From Pedobacter sp. AJM (lineage in GTDB: Bacteria > Bacteroidota > Bacteroidia > Sphingobacteriales > Sphingobacteriaceae), in contig NZ_NHOT01000006.1 of NCBI RefSeq assembly GCF_002197755.1, forward strand, positions 124,001-188,000: a stretch of 64,000 nucleotides of DNA, written 5' to 3'. Made by a program: the position numbers and the translations under genes. The first letter of the stretch is position 1. The number at the start of each line of letters is the position of its first letter. Below, one piece after another: positions 18,044 to 27,072 of the stretch. The notes below the pieces were generated by a model. The model was given only the letters and a program-made list of their open reading frames with translations, ran no database searches and was not told the DNA's origin.

Positions 18044-18733
18044 TTACTCCAGATAATAATGCCTGATTTTTTTCAGGTCGTCATCCAGTTCATAAACCAG
18101 TGGGCTTCCTGTAGGAATCTCTAAGGCGGTAACTTCTTCGTTTGAGAGGTGATCAATATATTTGATTAAGGCCCTGAGGCTATTTCCATGTGCGGAAATG
18201 ATCACCTTCTCATTTTTGCTGATGGCGGGCACAACAGATTCGTTCCAGAACGGCAATACCCTCTCGATCGTGTCCGACAGGTTTTCGCTGAGTGGCAATT
18301 GTCCGGCGGTTAAATGCTGATAGCGCAAATCATTTCCCGGGTAACGTTCATCGTCTTTTGTTAACTGTGGCGGTTCTTCATCAGGATCTCTGCGCCATTT
18401 ATAAACCTGTTCCGCGCCATATTTTTCTGCTGTTTCGGCCTTGTTTAATCCCTGTAATGCGCCATAAAAACGCTCGTTTAAGTGCCAGGTTTTATATTCC
18501 GGAATCCAGAGATGATCCAGGTCTTCTAAAATAATGTGCAAGGTTTTGATGGCACGCTTCAGTAAGGAGGTGAAGGCAATATCAAAATTATAACCATGTT
18601 TTTTTAATATTTCTGCAGCTTTTTTAGCTTCCCGGTAGCCATTTTCAGAAAGGTCTACATCTGTCCAGCCTGTGAAACGGTTTTCCAGGTTGTAGATGCT
18701 TTGTCCGTGGCGAATTAATACGAGTTTTTTCAT
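18044..18733 (-). CDS. gpmA: 2,3-bisphosphoglycerate-dependent phosphoglycerate mutase
   Basis: A 229-residue glycolytic enzyme interconverting 3- and 2-phosphoglycerate. The histidine phosphatase signature [20 protein letters not shown] begins at residue 3. The second active-site His is in [16 protein letters not shown], with WNESVVPAI and [14 protein letters not shown] in between, as in dPGM. The frame is open from 18805, but the ATG at 18733 gives the family N-terminus. It ends 22 bases from the convergent SUMT gene, without an obvious terminator between. Confidence 0.95.
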   Translation of the reverse strand: MKKLVLIRHGQSIYNLENRFTGWTDVDLSENGYREAKKAAEILKKHGYNFDIAFTSLLKRAIKTLHIILEDLDHLWIPEYKTWHLNERFYGALQGLNKAETAEKYGAEQVYKWRRDPDEEPPQLTKDDERYPGNDLRYQHLTAGQLPLSENLSDTIERVLPFWNESVVPAISKNEKVIISAHGNSLRALIKYIDHLSNEEVTALEIPTGSPLVYELDDDLKKIRHYYLE

Positions 18734-18816
18734 TTGTTTCTGATGACCGTTATTTTCGATAATTGATTTATACTGCTGTATGCGGATTGTCAAATTAGAA
18801 CGCAATATCTACATAA

Positions 18817-18844
18817 AAGGCCTGAAGTATTTACTTCAAGCCTT
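18817..18844 (-). terminator. Terminator after the 18853 membrane protein gene
   Basis: An 11-12-bp stem (AAGGCCTGAAGT with ACTTCAAGCCTT, one mismatch) is followed on the minus strand by a short T-rich tail TTTTATG. It separates the M42 operon from gpmA. Confidence 0.65.
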
Positions 18845-18852
18845 GATAAGCT

Positions 18853-19119
18853 TTATTCAATTTCGTTCTGCTTTTTTGCTATCAGTTCTTTCTGATCTGT
18901 TAAATCCTTATAGTAAAAATAAGCACCAAAGCCGATGATGAGCAGGAAGTTGCTGGGCTTAAAACTGTGGTCGAGCCAGTAGTTAAAAGGTGGCGCCTGG
19001 CCATCCAGGCTTCGCATAATGCTTGGCCAGGAGTTTATAATGAAAATAATTACAATCATTAAAAGCACCTTTAATAAGGTTCTGACTGCTATTTTCGGGT
19101 GCGAAATCTTTTCTTTCAT
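18853..19119 (-). CDS. Small two-helix membrane protein
   Basis: An 88-residue protein with two hydrophobic segments (LLKVLLMIVIIFIINS, about 14-32; FLLIIGFGAYFYY, about 57-70) and a charged C-terminal helix (LTDQKELIAKKQNEIE). Its start overlaps the M42 peptidase stop by one base (TAATG), so it is translationally coupled to that gene. I recognise no family. A partner or membrane anchor role is conceivable but not shown. Confidence 0.6.
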   Translation of the reverse strand: MKEKISHPKIAVRTLLKVLLMIVIIFIINSWPSIMRSLDGQAPPFNYWLDHSFKPSNFLLIIGFGAYFYYKDLTDQKELIAKKQNEIE

Positions 19120-20234
19120 TATTTAAATTCTCTGAAATCCTGGCCGTCTTTAATGTTCAGTAGGCTTTCATAAATCAAGCTGATTACATTATCAACATCT
19201 TCTTTATGAACCATTTCTACTGTGGTGTGCATATACCTGAGCGGCAATGAAATCAATGCAGATGGAACGCCTCCGTTAGAATAGGCAAAGGCATCTGTAT
19301 CCGTTCCGGTAGAGCGTGATGAAGCCTGGCGCTGAAAAGGAATTTCATTCTTTTCAGCCGTTTTAATTAGTAGTTTATTTAAATTGGTCTGAACCGCGGG
19401 TGCATATGATACAACCGGGCCCTTGCCTGCTGATAAATCGCCCTGAATATTTTTATTAATCATTGGCGTGGTGGTATCATGTGTTACATCGGTCACAATG
19501 GCTACATTTGGTTTAATCCGTTGAGCAATCATTTCTGCACCGCGTAAGCCAATTTCTTCCTGTACCGAATTTACGATATACAATCCGAAAGGAAGTTTTT
19601 TCTTGTTTTCTTTTAATAAGCGTGCTACTTCGGCAATCATAAAACCACCCACACGGTTATCTAAAGCGCGACCTACGTAATAACGGTCGTTCAAAATCAT
19701 AAACTCATCCTCGTAAGTAATTACACAGCCTACATGGATACCCAGTTTTTCTACTTCTTCTTTTGATGTGCAGCCACAATCTAAAAAGATGTTTTTTAAT
19801 TCAGGTGCCTGTTCTTTTTCACCATGGCGGGTATGAATGGCCGGCCAGCCAAAAACGGCTTTAACCAGCCCTTTTTCGGTATGAATATTTACCCTTTTGG
19901 ATGGGGCGATCTGATGATCAGAACCGCCATTGCGGATGACATAAATTAAGCCGTCACTGGTGATATAGTTCACGTACCATGAAATTTCATCGGCATGTGC
20001 TTCAATTACCACCTTGTAAGCTGCTTTGGGGTTAATTACACCAACCGCCGTGCCGTAGTTATCTACAAAATGCTCGTCAATATAGGGTTTCAAATAGTTT
20101 AACCAAAGTTTCTGCCCTTCCCATTCGTAACCGGTAGGCGCAGGGTTATTGATGTATTCTTCCAGAAACTGTAATGATTTTTTAGTTACTACCGGAACAT
20201 GATTTTTTTTTTCGTCTTCTTTCTTTTTAGCCAT
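19119..20234 (-). CDS. M42 family metallopeptidase
   Basis: A 371-residue cytosolic aminopeptidase of the M42 (glutamyl aminopeptidase/endoglucanase M-like) family. The two-metal site is visible: VVIEAHADEIS (His ligand, Asp), GRALDNRVGG (bridging Asp), NSVQEEIGLRGAE (catalytic Glu and ligand Glu), VTDVTHDT (Asp) and MHTTVEMVHKED (His). An N-terminal Lys/Glu-rich tail of about 15 residues precedes the domain. It probably trims peptides from the N-terminus as a large oligomer. It is first gene of a two-gene unit. Confidence 0.92.
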   Translation of the reverse strand: MAKKKEDEKKNHVPVVTKKSLQFLEEYINNPAPTGYEWEGQKLWLNYLKPYIDEHFVDNYGTAVGVINPKAAYKVVIEAHADEISWYVNYITSDGLIYVIRNGGSDHQIAPSKRVNIHTEKGLVKAVFGWPAIHTRHGEKEQAPELKNIFLDCGCTSKEEVEKLGIHVGCVITYEDEFMILNDRYYVGRALDNRVGGFMIAEVARLLKENKKKLPFGLYIVNSVQEEIGLRGAEMIAQRIKPNVAIVTDVTHDTTTPMINKNIQGDLSAGKGPVVSYAPAVQTNLNKLLIKTAEKNEIPFQRQASSRSTGTDTDAFAYSNGGVPSALISLPLRYMHTTVEMVHKEDVDNVISLIYESLLNIKDGQDFREFK

Positions 20235-20243
20235 GTGTATTTT

Positions 20244-20364
20244 AGATTTACGATTTCAGATTTATGATTTGCATGGATCAAATCAAATCATCAATCAAAT
20301 TTTTTGGATTTTAGAATTGCTCTTTTGATAGGTTAAACCAACCATTTTGTTAATCTACAATCTA
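20244..20364. repeat. Heptad-type intergenic element B (nGATTTn)
   Basis: AGATTTACGATTTCAGATTT repeats GATTT every 7 bases at 20244-20270. An inverted partner, AATCTACAATCTAA, is at 20352-20364 and runs into the stop of the GNAT gene. The centre carries AATCAAA-type units. Confidence 0.7.
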
Positions 20365-20772
20365 AAATTCCTTCTCCATGATCACAAAATCATACCCATC
20401 CTTAAAAAAGGTTTTTGGTGTTTCGTGAAAGCCAAATTTATAATAAAATTCTTTAGCATTTACACGGGCGTTGCACCAAAGCTTTGAGGCTTTCTGAATT
20501 TTACAAAAATCCAAGATATGCTGCATGAGTTGGGTACCCAGGCCAGCTTTTTGTGCATTTGAAAGAATGGCCAGCTTTCTAAACTGGTATACATCACCTT
20601 CGTTAAATAACGATACCACACCTGTAAGTTGATGATCCAGGTATAAACCAAAATGTATGCCGTCGAAATCATCGGGTAGTTTAACACGATCCAGCGGTAA
20701 TTCAGGATACATCACCTGATGTCGAATGCGCCAGGTGAGGGAAGGGAAAATTTGTTCAATCTGAATGAGCAT
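20362..20772 (-). CDS. GNAT family N-acetyltransferase
   Basis: A 136-residue single-domain acetyltransferase. The acetyl-CoA pyrophosphate loop is seen in AQKAGLGTQLMQHILDFCK (residues about 76-94), after the beta strand VYQFRKLAIL. The C-terminal strand pair WCNARVNAKEFYYKFGFHET is typical of GNAT. It transfers an acetyl group to an amine of unknown identity. It lies 9 bases downstream of the MFS gene on the same strand, so the two probably form one transcript. Confidence 0.85.
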   Translation of the reverse strand: MLIQIEQIFPSLTWRIRHQVMYPELPLDRVKLPDDFDGIHFGLYLDHQLTGVVSLFNEGDVYQFRKLAILSNAQKAGLGTQLMQHILDFCKIQKASKLWCNARVNAKEFYYKFGFHETPKTFFKDGYDFVIMEKEF

Positions 20773-20780
20773 AATAATCT

Positions 20781-21959
20781 TTATGAGCGTGTTCTTTTTC
20801 TTCCGTAGAACTGATAAATTAGGATATTAAGTACTGTGATGGCGGCCATGCCAAAGCAAAACAGTGTCCAGCCACCGTGCCCCCACAGCCATAAGCCTAA
20901 GGCGGAGCCGCAACTCGCGCCAATAAAGCTGACTGACATAAAAATGGTATTCAACCGGTTCCTGGCTTCCGGAATGAGGGTGTAGATGCGGGTTTGATTA
21001 GTGACGTGAATGGCCTGCTGACCAATATCAATCAATATAATCCCAATGACAAAAAGGTATAAATGACTGCCGGTAAAATAGAATAAGGCGATGCTAACCA
21101 ATTGCAACACAAAACCAATCATCAGGTTTTTACGTGGGTTATTTCCATCACTTAATTTGCCTACCAAGGGTGCAGCCAACGCGCCAGCAGCCCCGGCAAT
21201 GCCGAACAAACCAATTTGTAAGGTTTGAAAATGAAAGGGAGGGTTGGCTAAAAATAATACCATGGTTGTCCAGAAGGCACTGATGATGGCGAAAGCCAGG
21301 AAGTTGATGATGGATGTTTCGCGTAAAACGGGTTGTCTTTTGATGTAGCTGAACATTGAACCCATTAACTGTTTGTAGGAACCCTTGAATGCCGGGAAAC
21401 TTTGCGGAAACCGTTTTGCCATTAAGAGGATCAGCAGGAAACAGATTCCGGAAGCCATATAATAAACGGCACGCCAGTCCAGCCAGAAACCTATACTTCC
21501 GCTTACTGCCCTGGAGGCGAGGATGCCCACGAGTAAACCACTCATGATGATGCCTATGTTGGCCCCTCGGTTTTCGTCAGTACTTAAGTTGGCTGCGAGT
21601 GGTAAAATAAGCTGCGGAACAATGGAGCAGATGCCGATTAATAAGGAGGCAATTTCAAGTAAGAAAAAAGTATGCGAAACTGCGGCCACCAGTAAAGCCA
21701 CAATGGCTAAGCCAGTGATAAATAAAATCTGTTTTTTACGCTCGAACATATCGCCCAGCGGAACCAAAAGAAATAGACCTAATGCATAGCCAATCTGCGT
21801 GATATAGGTAATTCTGCCTGCATAGGTTTCATTTATGTTAAAATCTTTGGCAATGAGGATCACCAGCGGCTGGCAGTAATAGATATTAGCCACAATAAGG
21901 CCGGTACAAAAGGCCATGAGAAGGATGTCGGTACGGGATAATGTCGAAGTAGTCTGCAT
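20781..21959 (-). CDS. MFS transporter
   Basis: A 392-residue polytopic membrane protein with about 12 hydrophobic segments. The loop 2-3 signature resembles G-x-x-D-R/K (LGDMFERKKQIL, residues about 64-75), typical of the major facilitator superfamily, DHA-like drug efflux group. It is probably a proton-driven exporter of small molecules in the inner membrane, although no substrate can be read. It pairs with the GNAT gene downstream, and an export/acetylation resistance pair is one possibility. Confidence 0.88.
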   Translation of the reverse strand: MQTTSTLSRTDILLMAFCTGLIVANIYYCQPLVILIAKDFNINETYAGRITYITQIGYALGLFLLVPLGDMFERKKQILFITGLAIVALLVAAVSHTFFLLEIASLLIGICSIVPQLILPLAANLSTDENRGANIGIIMSGLLVGILASRAVSGSIGFWLDWRAVYYMASGICFLLILLMAKRFPQSFPAFKGSYKQLMGSMFSYIKRQPVLRETSIINFLAFAIISAFWTTMVLFLANPPFHFQTLQIGLFGIAGAAGALAAPLVGKLSDGNNPRKNLMIGFVLQLVSIALFYFTGSHLYLFVIGIILIDIGQQAIHVTNQTRIYTLIPEARNRLNTIFMSVSFIGASCGSALGLWLWGHGGWTLFCFGMAAITVLNILIYQFYGRKRTRS

Positions 21960-21962
21960 GCT

Positions 21963-22046
21963 AGTCTAAAGTCCAAAGTCCTTAGTCATGAGTCTTGGAG
22001 GCCGAGATTGATACTCCCAGACTATGGACTTATGACGATGGACTAT
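21963..22046. repeat. Heptad-type intergenic element C (AGTCnnn) with inverted partner
   Basis: AGTC recurs every 7 bases (AGTCTAAAGTCCAAAGTCCT then TAGTCATGAGTC, 21963-21994). The opposite strand of 22015-22046 reads AGTCCATCGTCATAAGTCCA then TAGTC, also with 7-base steps. The two halves face each other. Confidence 0.8.
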
Positions 22047-22049
22047 TTT

Positions 22050-23591
22050 TTACAAAGGTATATTTCCATGTTTCTTTCGGGGATGATTAACCACTTTATT
22101 TTCCAGCATTTTGAAAGCTTTAATCAGCTTGATCCGGGTTTGCGAAGGTTCAATGACCTCATCTACAAAGCCTCTTTCTGCAGCACGATAGGGGTTGGCG
22201 AAAATATCAGCATAGCGTTTTTCCATTTCTATCCATTTATCTTCCGGATTTTCTGCTGCATGTATTTCTTTTTTAAATATAATTTCTGCGGCACCTTTTG
22301 CACCCATTACGGCAATTTCTGCACTAGGCCAGGCATAGTTCAAATCTGCCCCGATGTGTTTGCTGTTCATCACATCGTAGGCACCACCATAAGCTTTCCG
22401 GGTGATGACCGTAATCCGCGGAACTGTTGCTTCACTGAAAGCATACAGCAATTTCGCACCGTTGGTAATAATGCCATTCCATTCCTGATCTGTTCCCGGA
22501 AGGAACCCCGGAACATCTTCGAACACGAGCAAGGGGATGTTAAAGCAATCACAGAAACGCACAAACCTTGCCGCTTTTGTAGAAGAATTGCTATCCAGAA
22601 CACCCGCCAGATACGCAGGCTGATTGGCCACTATACCAATGCTCCGGCCAGCTAAGCGGGCGAAACCGATCACAATATTTTCAGCGAAATCTTTATGGAT
22701 TTCAAAAAAACTGTCCTGATCAGCTACGGTATTAATAATTTCACGGATATCATAAGGTTGCGATGCATTTTCCGGCATAAAGGTATTTAGGGCCAGCCGG
22801 CTTTCATCTGCTGTTTCATAAGGCCACTGCAAAGGTATTTCCTCGCAATTTTGTGGCATATAACTCAACAGCCTTTTTAAATGATTGATGGCTTCTATCT
22901 CGTTGTTGCAGGCGAAATGCGTTACGCCAGATTTGGTTGCATGTGTGGTGGCGCCACCCAATTCTTCTGACGTGACATCTTCATGTGTAACGGTTTTAAC
23001 AACATTCGGGCCCGTCACAAACATATAGGAAGTGTTTTCTACCATTAAAATAAAATCGGTAATGGCTGGTGAATATACAGCACCACCCGCGCAGGGGCCC
23101 ATAATGGCCGATAACTGAGGAATTACCCCCGAAGCCTGTACATTTTTATAAAAGATATCAGCGTAACCACCTAATGAAACCACGCCTTCCTGAATCCTGG
23201 CCCCTCCGCTGTCGTTGAGTCCGATTAATGGTGCGCCGTTTTTCATGGCCATATCCATCAACTTACAGATTTTCTCGGCATGGGTTTCAGATAATGATCC
23301 GCCAAAAACAGTAAAATCCTGAGAAAAGACATAAGTTAAACGACCGTTTATCGTACCGTAACCGGTTACTACGCCGTCACCCAGATACTTTTCACCCTCC
23401 ATTCCAAAATCCGTACTCCGGTGTGTAACCATCATCCCAATTTCTTCAAAACTTCCTTCATCCATTAAAAAATGAATGCGTTCACGTGCGGTGAGCTTGC
23501 CCTTTTTATGCTGGCTGTCAATGCGGGTCTGACCACCACCTAAGCTGGCTTGCTTTATTTTATCCTGAAGGAGTGCTATTTTTTTTTCCAT
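22050..23591 (-). CDS. Acyl-CoA carboxylase carboxyltransferase (beta) subunit
   Basis: A 513-residue biotin-dependent carboxyltransferase of the propionyl/methylmalonyl-CoA type. Features include [20 protein letters not shown] at the N-terminus, [16 protein letters not shown] and [14 protein letters not shown] in the N-domain (oxyanion Gly pairs), and [20 protein letters not shown] and [13 protein letters not shown] in the C-domain. It carboxylates acyl-CoA, probably propionyl-CoA to methylmalonyl-CoA, in the cytosol. The biotin carboxylase and carrier subunits are not adjacent. Length matches PccB. Terminator evidence is lacking. Confidence 0.92.
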   Translation of the reverse strand: MEKKIALLQDKIKQASLGGGQTRIDSQHKKGKLTARERIHFLMDEGSFEEIGMMVTHRSTDFGMEGEKYLGDGVVTGYGTINGRLTYVFSQDFTVFGGSLSETHAEKICKLMDMAMKNGAPLIGLNDSGGARIQEGVVSLGGYADIFYKNVQASGVIPQLSAIMGPCAGGAVYSPAITDFILMVENTSYMFVTGPNVVKTVTHEDVTSEELGGATTHATKSGVTHFACNNEIEAINHLKRLLSYMPQNCEEIPLQWPYETADESRLALNTFMPENASQPYDIREIINTVADQDSFFEIHKDFAENIVIGFARLAGRSIGIVANQPAYLAGVLDSNSSTKAARFVRFCDCFNIPLLVFEDVPGFLPGTDQEWNGIITNGAKLLYAFSEATVPRITVITRKAYGGAYDVMNSKHIGADLNYAWPSAEIAVMGAKGAAEIIFKKEIHAAENPEDKWIEMEKRYADIFANPYRAAERGFVDEVIEPSQTRIKLIKAFKMLENKVVNHPRKKHGNIPL

Positions 23592-23777
23592 CGCTAATTA
23601 ATGAGATTTTAAATTTAGAAATTACCATCGGTATTACAAGGTTAGATCAGATTGAATTGCGCATGTCGTGATTTCTATTCGCGGCCCGTTACCTGAAAGC
23701 TACTGAAAATGCGGATTGTTAAATTAATCAAATGATCTGTTTTACATGTTGTTACGTTTTTTTTACAACATATCGTA

Positions 23778-23806
23778 TTGAAAACTCGATTATCCGTCTA
23801 TTTTTG
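23778..23806 (+). promoter_or_regulatory. Bacteroidota-type promoter of the 23838 gene
   Basis: TTG (23778-23780), an 18-base spacer and a perfect TAnnTTTG element, TATTTTTG (23799-23806). The predicted start of transcription is about 25 bases before the ATG at 23838. Confidence 0.75.
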
Positions 23807-23837
23807 TAATATAACATTAGAACAGGATTAGAAGTCA

Positions 23838-24182
23838 ATGTTTTTCAGGAAATACAAATATATTATCGTGAGCACCTTTATGTTCATCTTCATTGCGAAG
23901 ATGGGTATTTCAGGCGCGCCGGTATTTTATAAGAGTATGGACAAAGACATCATGAGTGCCGTGATCATGCAAATTGAGCTGGAACATGATGGTGGCAAGG
24001 ATGCTGCAAAGGACCTCACGAAATTTAGCGATTTCAAACTTCTTGAACTCAATCACCCGATCTTTTCTTATGAATTCTCTTCCAGTCACATTGTATTGAA
24101 GAGTAGTTTTATTGAACATTTCAGAAGATATGTAGACCCATATCATCCTTCGGTACCTACGCCACCACCCAACCAGATCTGA
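23838..24182 (+). CDS. Small secreted or membrane-anchored protein
   Basis: A 114-residue protein with an N-terminal hydrophobic segment (YIIVSTFMFIFIAKMGI, residues about 8-25) and a charged soluble part ending in a Pro-rich tail, HPSVPTPPPNQI. It has a well-formed promoter of its own and lies 144 bases before the SulP gene. I recall similar short proteins next to SulP/carbonic anhydrase genes in related genera, but that is memory, not a search. No function is assigned. Confidence 0.65.
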   Translation: MFFRKYKYIIVSTFMFIFIAKMGISGAPVFYKSMDKDIMSAVIMQIELEHDGGKDAAKDLTKFSDFKLLELNHPIFSYEFSSSHIVLKSSFIEHFRRYVDPYHPSVPTPPPNQI

Positions 24183-24326
24183 TTTTTTTCTGGGTTATTC
24201 TTTGATGCTGTTTACATAAACTGTTTCAGGCATCTTACTGACAGATTTATGCAAAAAGTTTTCTTTGGCATGAATGGATATACCCAGCGATTTATTCGTT
24301 AAAATTCACCCGATCATTATACTGTT

Positions 24327-25931
24327 ATGCAAAAGTTTAACCCGGCCTTTTCAGGTTCGGATATCAAAAAATATTTCCTGAAAAAGAATCTCAAAAAAGA
24401 TCTTCCTTCCAGTATTGTCGTGTTTTTAGTGGCCCTGCCATTATGTTTGGGCATTGCCCTGGCTTCCGGTGCACCATTGTTCGCCGGTTTAATCACGGGG
24501 ATTATCGGTGGTATTGTTGTGGCCTCATGTAGCGGTTCGCAGTTGAGCGTAAGCGGACCTGCTGCCGGTTTAACGGTGATCGTTTTAGGTGCAATCACTT
24601 CATTGGGTGCATATCCAACGTTTTTATTAGCTGTTGTACTGGCCGGGGTTTTTCAATTAATTCTGGGTTTGGTAAAGGCCGGCACCATCGGGAATTACTT
24701 TCCATCCAGCGTGATTGAAGGCATGTTAGCCGCCATTGGCTTGATTTTGATCCTGAAACAATTGCCACATGCATTGGGTGTGGATACCGATTTTAGTGGT
24801 GATGAGGGATTTTTTCAGCAAGATCATGAAAATACCTTTTCTGCAATTACTGCTGCAATTGGTCATTTTAGTTTGGCGGCTGTGGTCATCAGCTTATTAT
24901 CCATTGCAATTTTAATTACCTGGCCTAAATTTCCCAAATTAACTGTAATACCTGCTCCCTTATTGGTGGTGGCCCTGGGTATTTTAGGGACATTCTTTTT
25001 CTCCGGAACAGATCATCCGCTACGGGCAGATCAAATGGTTAAAATTCCGGTGATCAGTGGTTTCAGCGGATTTTTGAGTCTGTTTACACTTCCCGATTTT
25101 TCACAGCTGGCCAATAAAAACGTTTACATCGTAGCCCTTACCATAGCCGTAGTGGCCAGTTTGGAAACGCTTTTAAGTATTGAAGCAGTGGATAAGATAG
25201 ACCCGATCAAACGGGTATCGCCTACCAACCGTGAACTGATTGCACAGGGAATTGGCAACATGGCGAGTGGGATGGTTGGCGGTTTGCCCATGACATCGGT
25301 AATTGTAAGGAGTTCTGCTAATGTGAATGCAGGCGGGCGGACTAAAATGTCTGCTATTTTCCACGGCATCTGGCTGCTTTTATCTTTACTGTTTATTCCG
25401 CAGGTGATCAATATGATTCCGCTTTCCTGTCTAGCGGCTATTTTGTTGGTAACAGGTTATAAACTCACGCGTATAGGCTTATTCAAACATATGTATCATA
25501 AAGGTTGGGATCAGTTTGTACCTTTTGTGGTTACCGTGCTGGCCGTGTTGTTTACCGACTTACTGAAAGGGGTAGCTGTAGGAATGATGATCTCCATATT
25601 TTATTTGCTGCGTACCAACATGCGTAACCCATTCTTTTACCGGATCAGCAATGATGGCGACCGGAAGAACATCCGGATTAAGCTGGCAGAAGAAGTGTCG
25701 TTTTTAAATAAAGCGGCTATACAGGTGGTTTTAACAAATATTCCACGCGAAACAAACGTCATTATTGATGGTTCCAATGCCCGGTATATTGATCCTGATG
25801 TATTGGAAACCATTTTCAATTATAAGCATAATGCCTATACCAAAGGCATTATTGTCACTTTAGAGCACATTAAGAAACATTATGCTGTGCCAAAATTAAC
25901 CAACAAATTTGTAGAAGACCTTAATAAGTAG
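24327..25931 (+). CDS. SulP family anion transporter
   Basis: A 534-residue polytopic membrane protein. The N-terminus (DLPSSIVVFLVALPLCLGIA) and ASCSGSQLSVSGPAAGLTVI match the SulP/SLC26 transport core, with about 10-12 or more membrane segments. The C-terminal cytosolic part (about 450-534) looks like a short STAS domain (TNVIIDGSNARYIDPDVLE). The gene ends 5 bases before a beta-carbonic anhydrase, the arrangement of SulP members that probably move bicarbonate rather than sulfate. Inference: bicarbonate uptake linked to CO2 hydration. Confidence 0.9.
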   Translation: MQKFNPAFSGSDIKKYFLKKNLKKDLPSSIVVFLVALPLCLGIALASGAPLFAGLITGIIGGIVVASCSGSQLSVSGPAAGLTVIVLGAITSLGAYPTFLLAVVLAGVFQLILGLVKAGTIGNYFPSSVIEGMLAAIGLILILKQLPHALGVDTDFSGDEGFFQQDHENTFSAITAAIGHFSLAAVVISLLSIAILITWPKFPKLTVIPAPLLVVALGILGTFFFSGTDHPLRADQMVKIPVISGFSGFLSLFTLPDFSQLANKNVYIVALTIAVVASLETLLSIEAVDKIDPIKRVSPTNRELIAQGIGNMASGMVGGLPMTSVIVRSSANVNAGGRTKMSAIFHGIWLLLSLLFIPQVINMIPLSCLAAILLVTGYKLTRIGLFKHMYHKGWDQFVPFVVTVLAVLFTDLLKGVAVGMMISIFYLLRTNMRNPFFYRISNDGDRKNIRIKLAEEVSFLNKAAIQVVLTNIPRETNVIIDGSNARYIDPDVLETIFNYKHNAYTKGIIVTLEHIKKHYAVPKLTNKFVEDLNK

Positions 25932-25936
25932 AAGCC

Positions 25937-26593
25937 ATGTGCGCAAAACCAATAGAAACAAAAGATATATCTTACGAAGCCTTATTGCAAGGAAATATAG
26001 ACTGGGTGAAAGACACGATAGATAAAGATCCGGCTTTTTTTGATAAGCTTTCCAATGGTCAGAATCCACCTGTTTTATGGATTGGCTGTTCGGATAGCAG
26101 AGTGCCAGCCAACCAGATCACAAATACCAAGCCGGGTGATATTTTTGTTCATCGAAATATTGCCAATGTAGTGGTGCATACGGATATGAATATGCTTTCT
26201 GTTCTGGATTATTCAGTAAACGTATTAAAAGTTAAACATGTTATTGTTTGCGGCCATTATGGCTGTGGAGGTGTAAAAGCTGCAATGGGTAATAAGCAGG
26301 TCGGTATTATTGATAACTGGCTGAGAAATATCCGTGATGTATACCGTACTCATGAACATGAAATGGCCGCCATTCAGGATCCTGAAAAAAAGTTTGACCG
26401 CCTGGTGGAGTTAAATGCCATTGAAGGGGCTGCGAATATTATGAATACCTCTATTGTTCAAAGTGCATGGGCTAACGGACAGGATTTATCTGTGCATGCA
26501 TGGGTTTATAGTTTAAAAACCGGTATCATTAAAGATCTGGAAGTAACCAGTAACTGCCTGGATGATGTGACGCCAGCGTTTAAGATTGGCTAA
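25937..26593 (+). CDS. can: Beta-carbonic anhydrase
   Basis: A 218-residue zinc enzyme for CO2/bicarbonate exchange. Zinc ligands and the Asp-Arg dyad are visible: Cys51, Asp53 and Arg55 in GCSDSRVPA, His107 and Cys110 in CGHYGCGG. Length and motif spacing match beta-class clade B enzymes. It follows the SulP gene by 5 bases with likely translational coupling. The enzyme would supply or consume bicarbonate next to the transporter, important for carboxylases such as the acyl-CoA carboxylase and fatty acid synthesis. Confidence 0.95.
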   Translation: MCAKPIETKDISYEALLQGNIDWVKDTIDKDPAFFDKLSNGQNPPVLWIGCSDSRVPANQITNTKPGDIFVHRNIANVVVHTDMNMLSVLDYSVNVLKVKHVIVCGHYGCGGVKAAMGNKQVGIIDNWLRNIRDVYRTHEHEMAAIQDPEKKFDRLVELNAIEGAANIMNTSIVQSAWANGQDLSVHAWVYSLKTGIIKDLEVTSNCLDDVTPAFKIG

Positions 26594-27025
26594 TTATTCT
26601 GATGATATGAGTTCTTAAGGAGTGGCCGTAGCACAAATTTTGGAAGGTCAGGGAAGCCTCGAATGACTGGTAAAAAATGTCTTTAACGGTGTCTTCACAA
26701 GTTCGGCATGACAATCTTAATCTGGTGCTACCGCCTCTTTATTATGTTCTTGGGCAAAGCCCAAAATCTTTGCAAATGATTTACATCCTGATTTTTTATT
26801 TGGGGTGTAAAAATTTTTGACCGAACGGATAGCAAAAGGTTTGAAAATGAATGTTTATGCCAGGTAGCTGTTGCAGTCCTGCCATTTGCTGTAGCCCTCA
26901 TGAAAAATTCGGGGCTGCCGCTGCTGTCAGGTTTAGAAACGAAGTCCGGTTTTTATCGGGAACACAGCATAAAGCCTAAGATTAAATATTGCTACACTAA
27001 TTGCATTCCGAAGCTTTTAAAAAGA
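26594..27025. other. Non-coding region with scattered inverted repeats
   Basis: No ORF above background is seen. GTAGCAC (near 26628) and its inverse GTGCTAC (near 26725) bracket about 100 bases containing TTCACAAGTTCGGCATGACA. A second GC-rich stretch, CTGCCGCTGCTGTCAGG, lies near 26915-26931. This resembles a small repetitive intergenic element, but I cannot show another copy in this window. Confidence 0.35.
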
Positions 27026-27051
27026 AAAATCCCCGGGTATTCGGGGATTTT
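27026..27051. terminator. Terminator of pruA (minus strand)
   Basis: AAAATCCCCG (27026-27035) and CGGGGATTTT (27042-27051) form a 10-bp stem with flanking A/T runs, 22 bases after the pruA stop. Confidence 0.85.
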
Positions 27052-27072
27052 AAAAAGATATGGGTATATAAG

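Noticed and set aside
22008..22655. 215-residue plus-strand ORF
   Set aside because: It lies opposite the acyl-CoA carboxylase gene, which has full family motifs; shadow frame.
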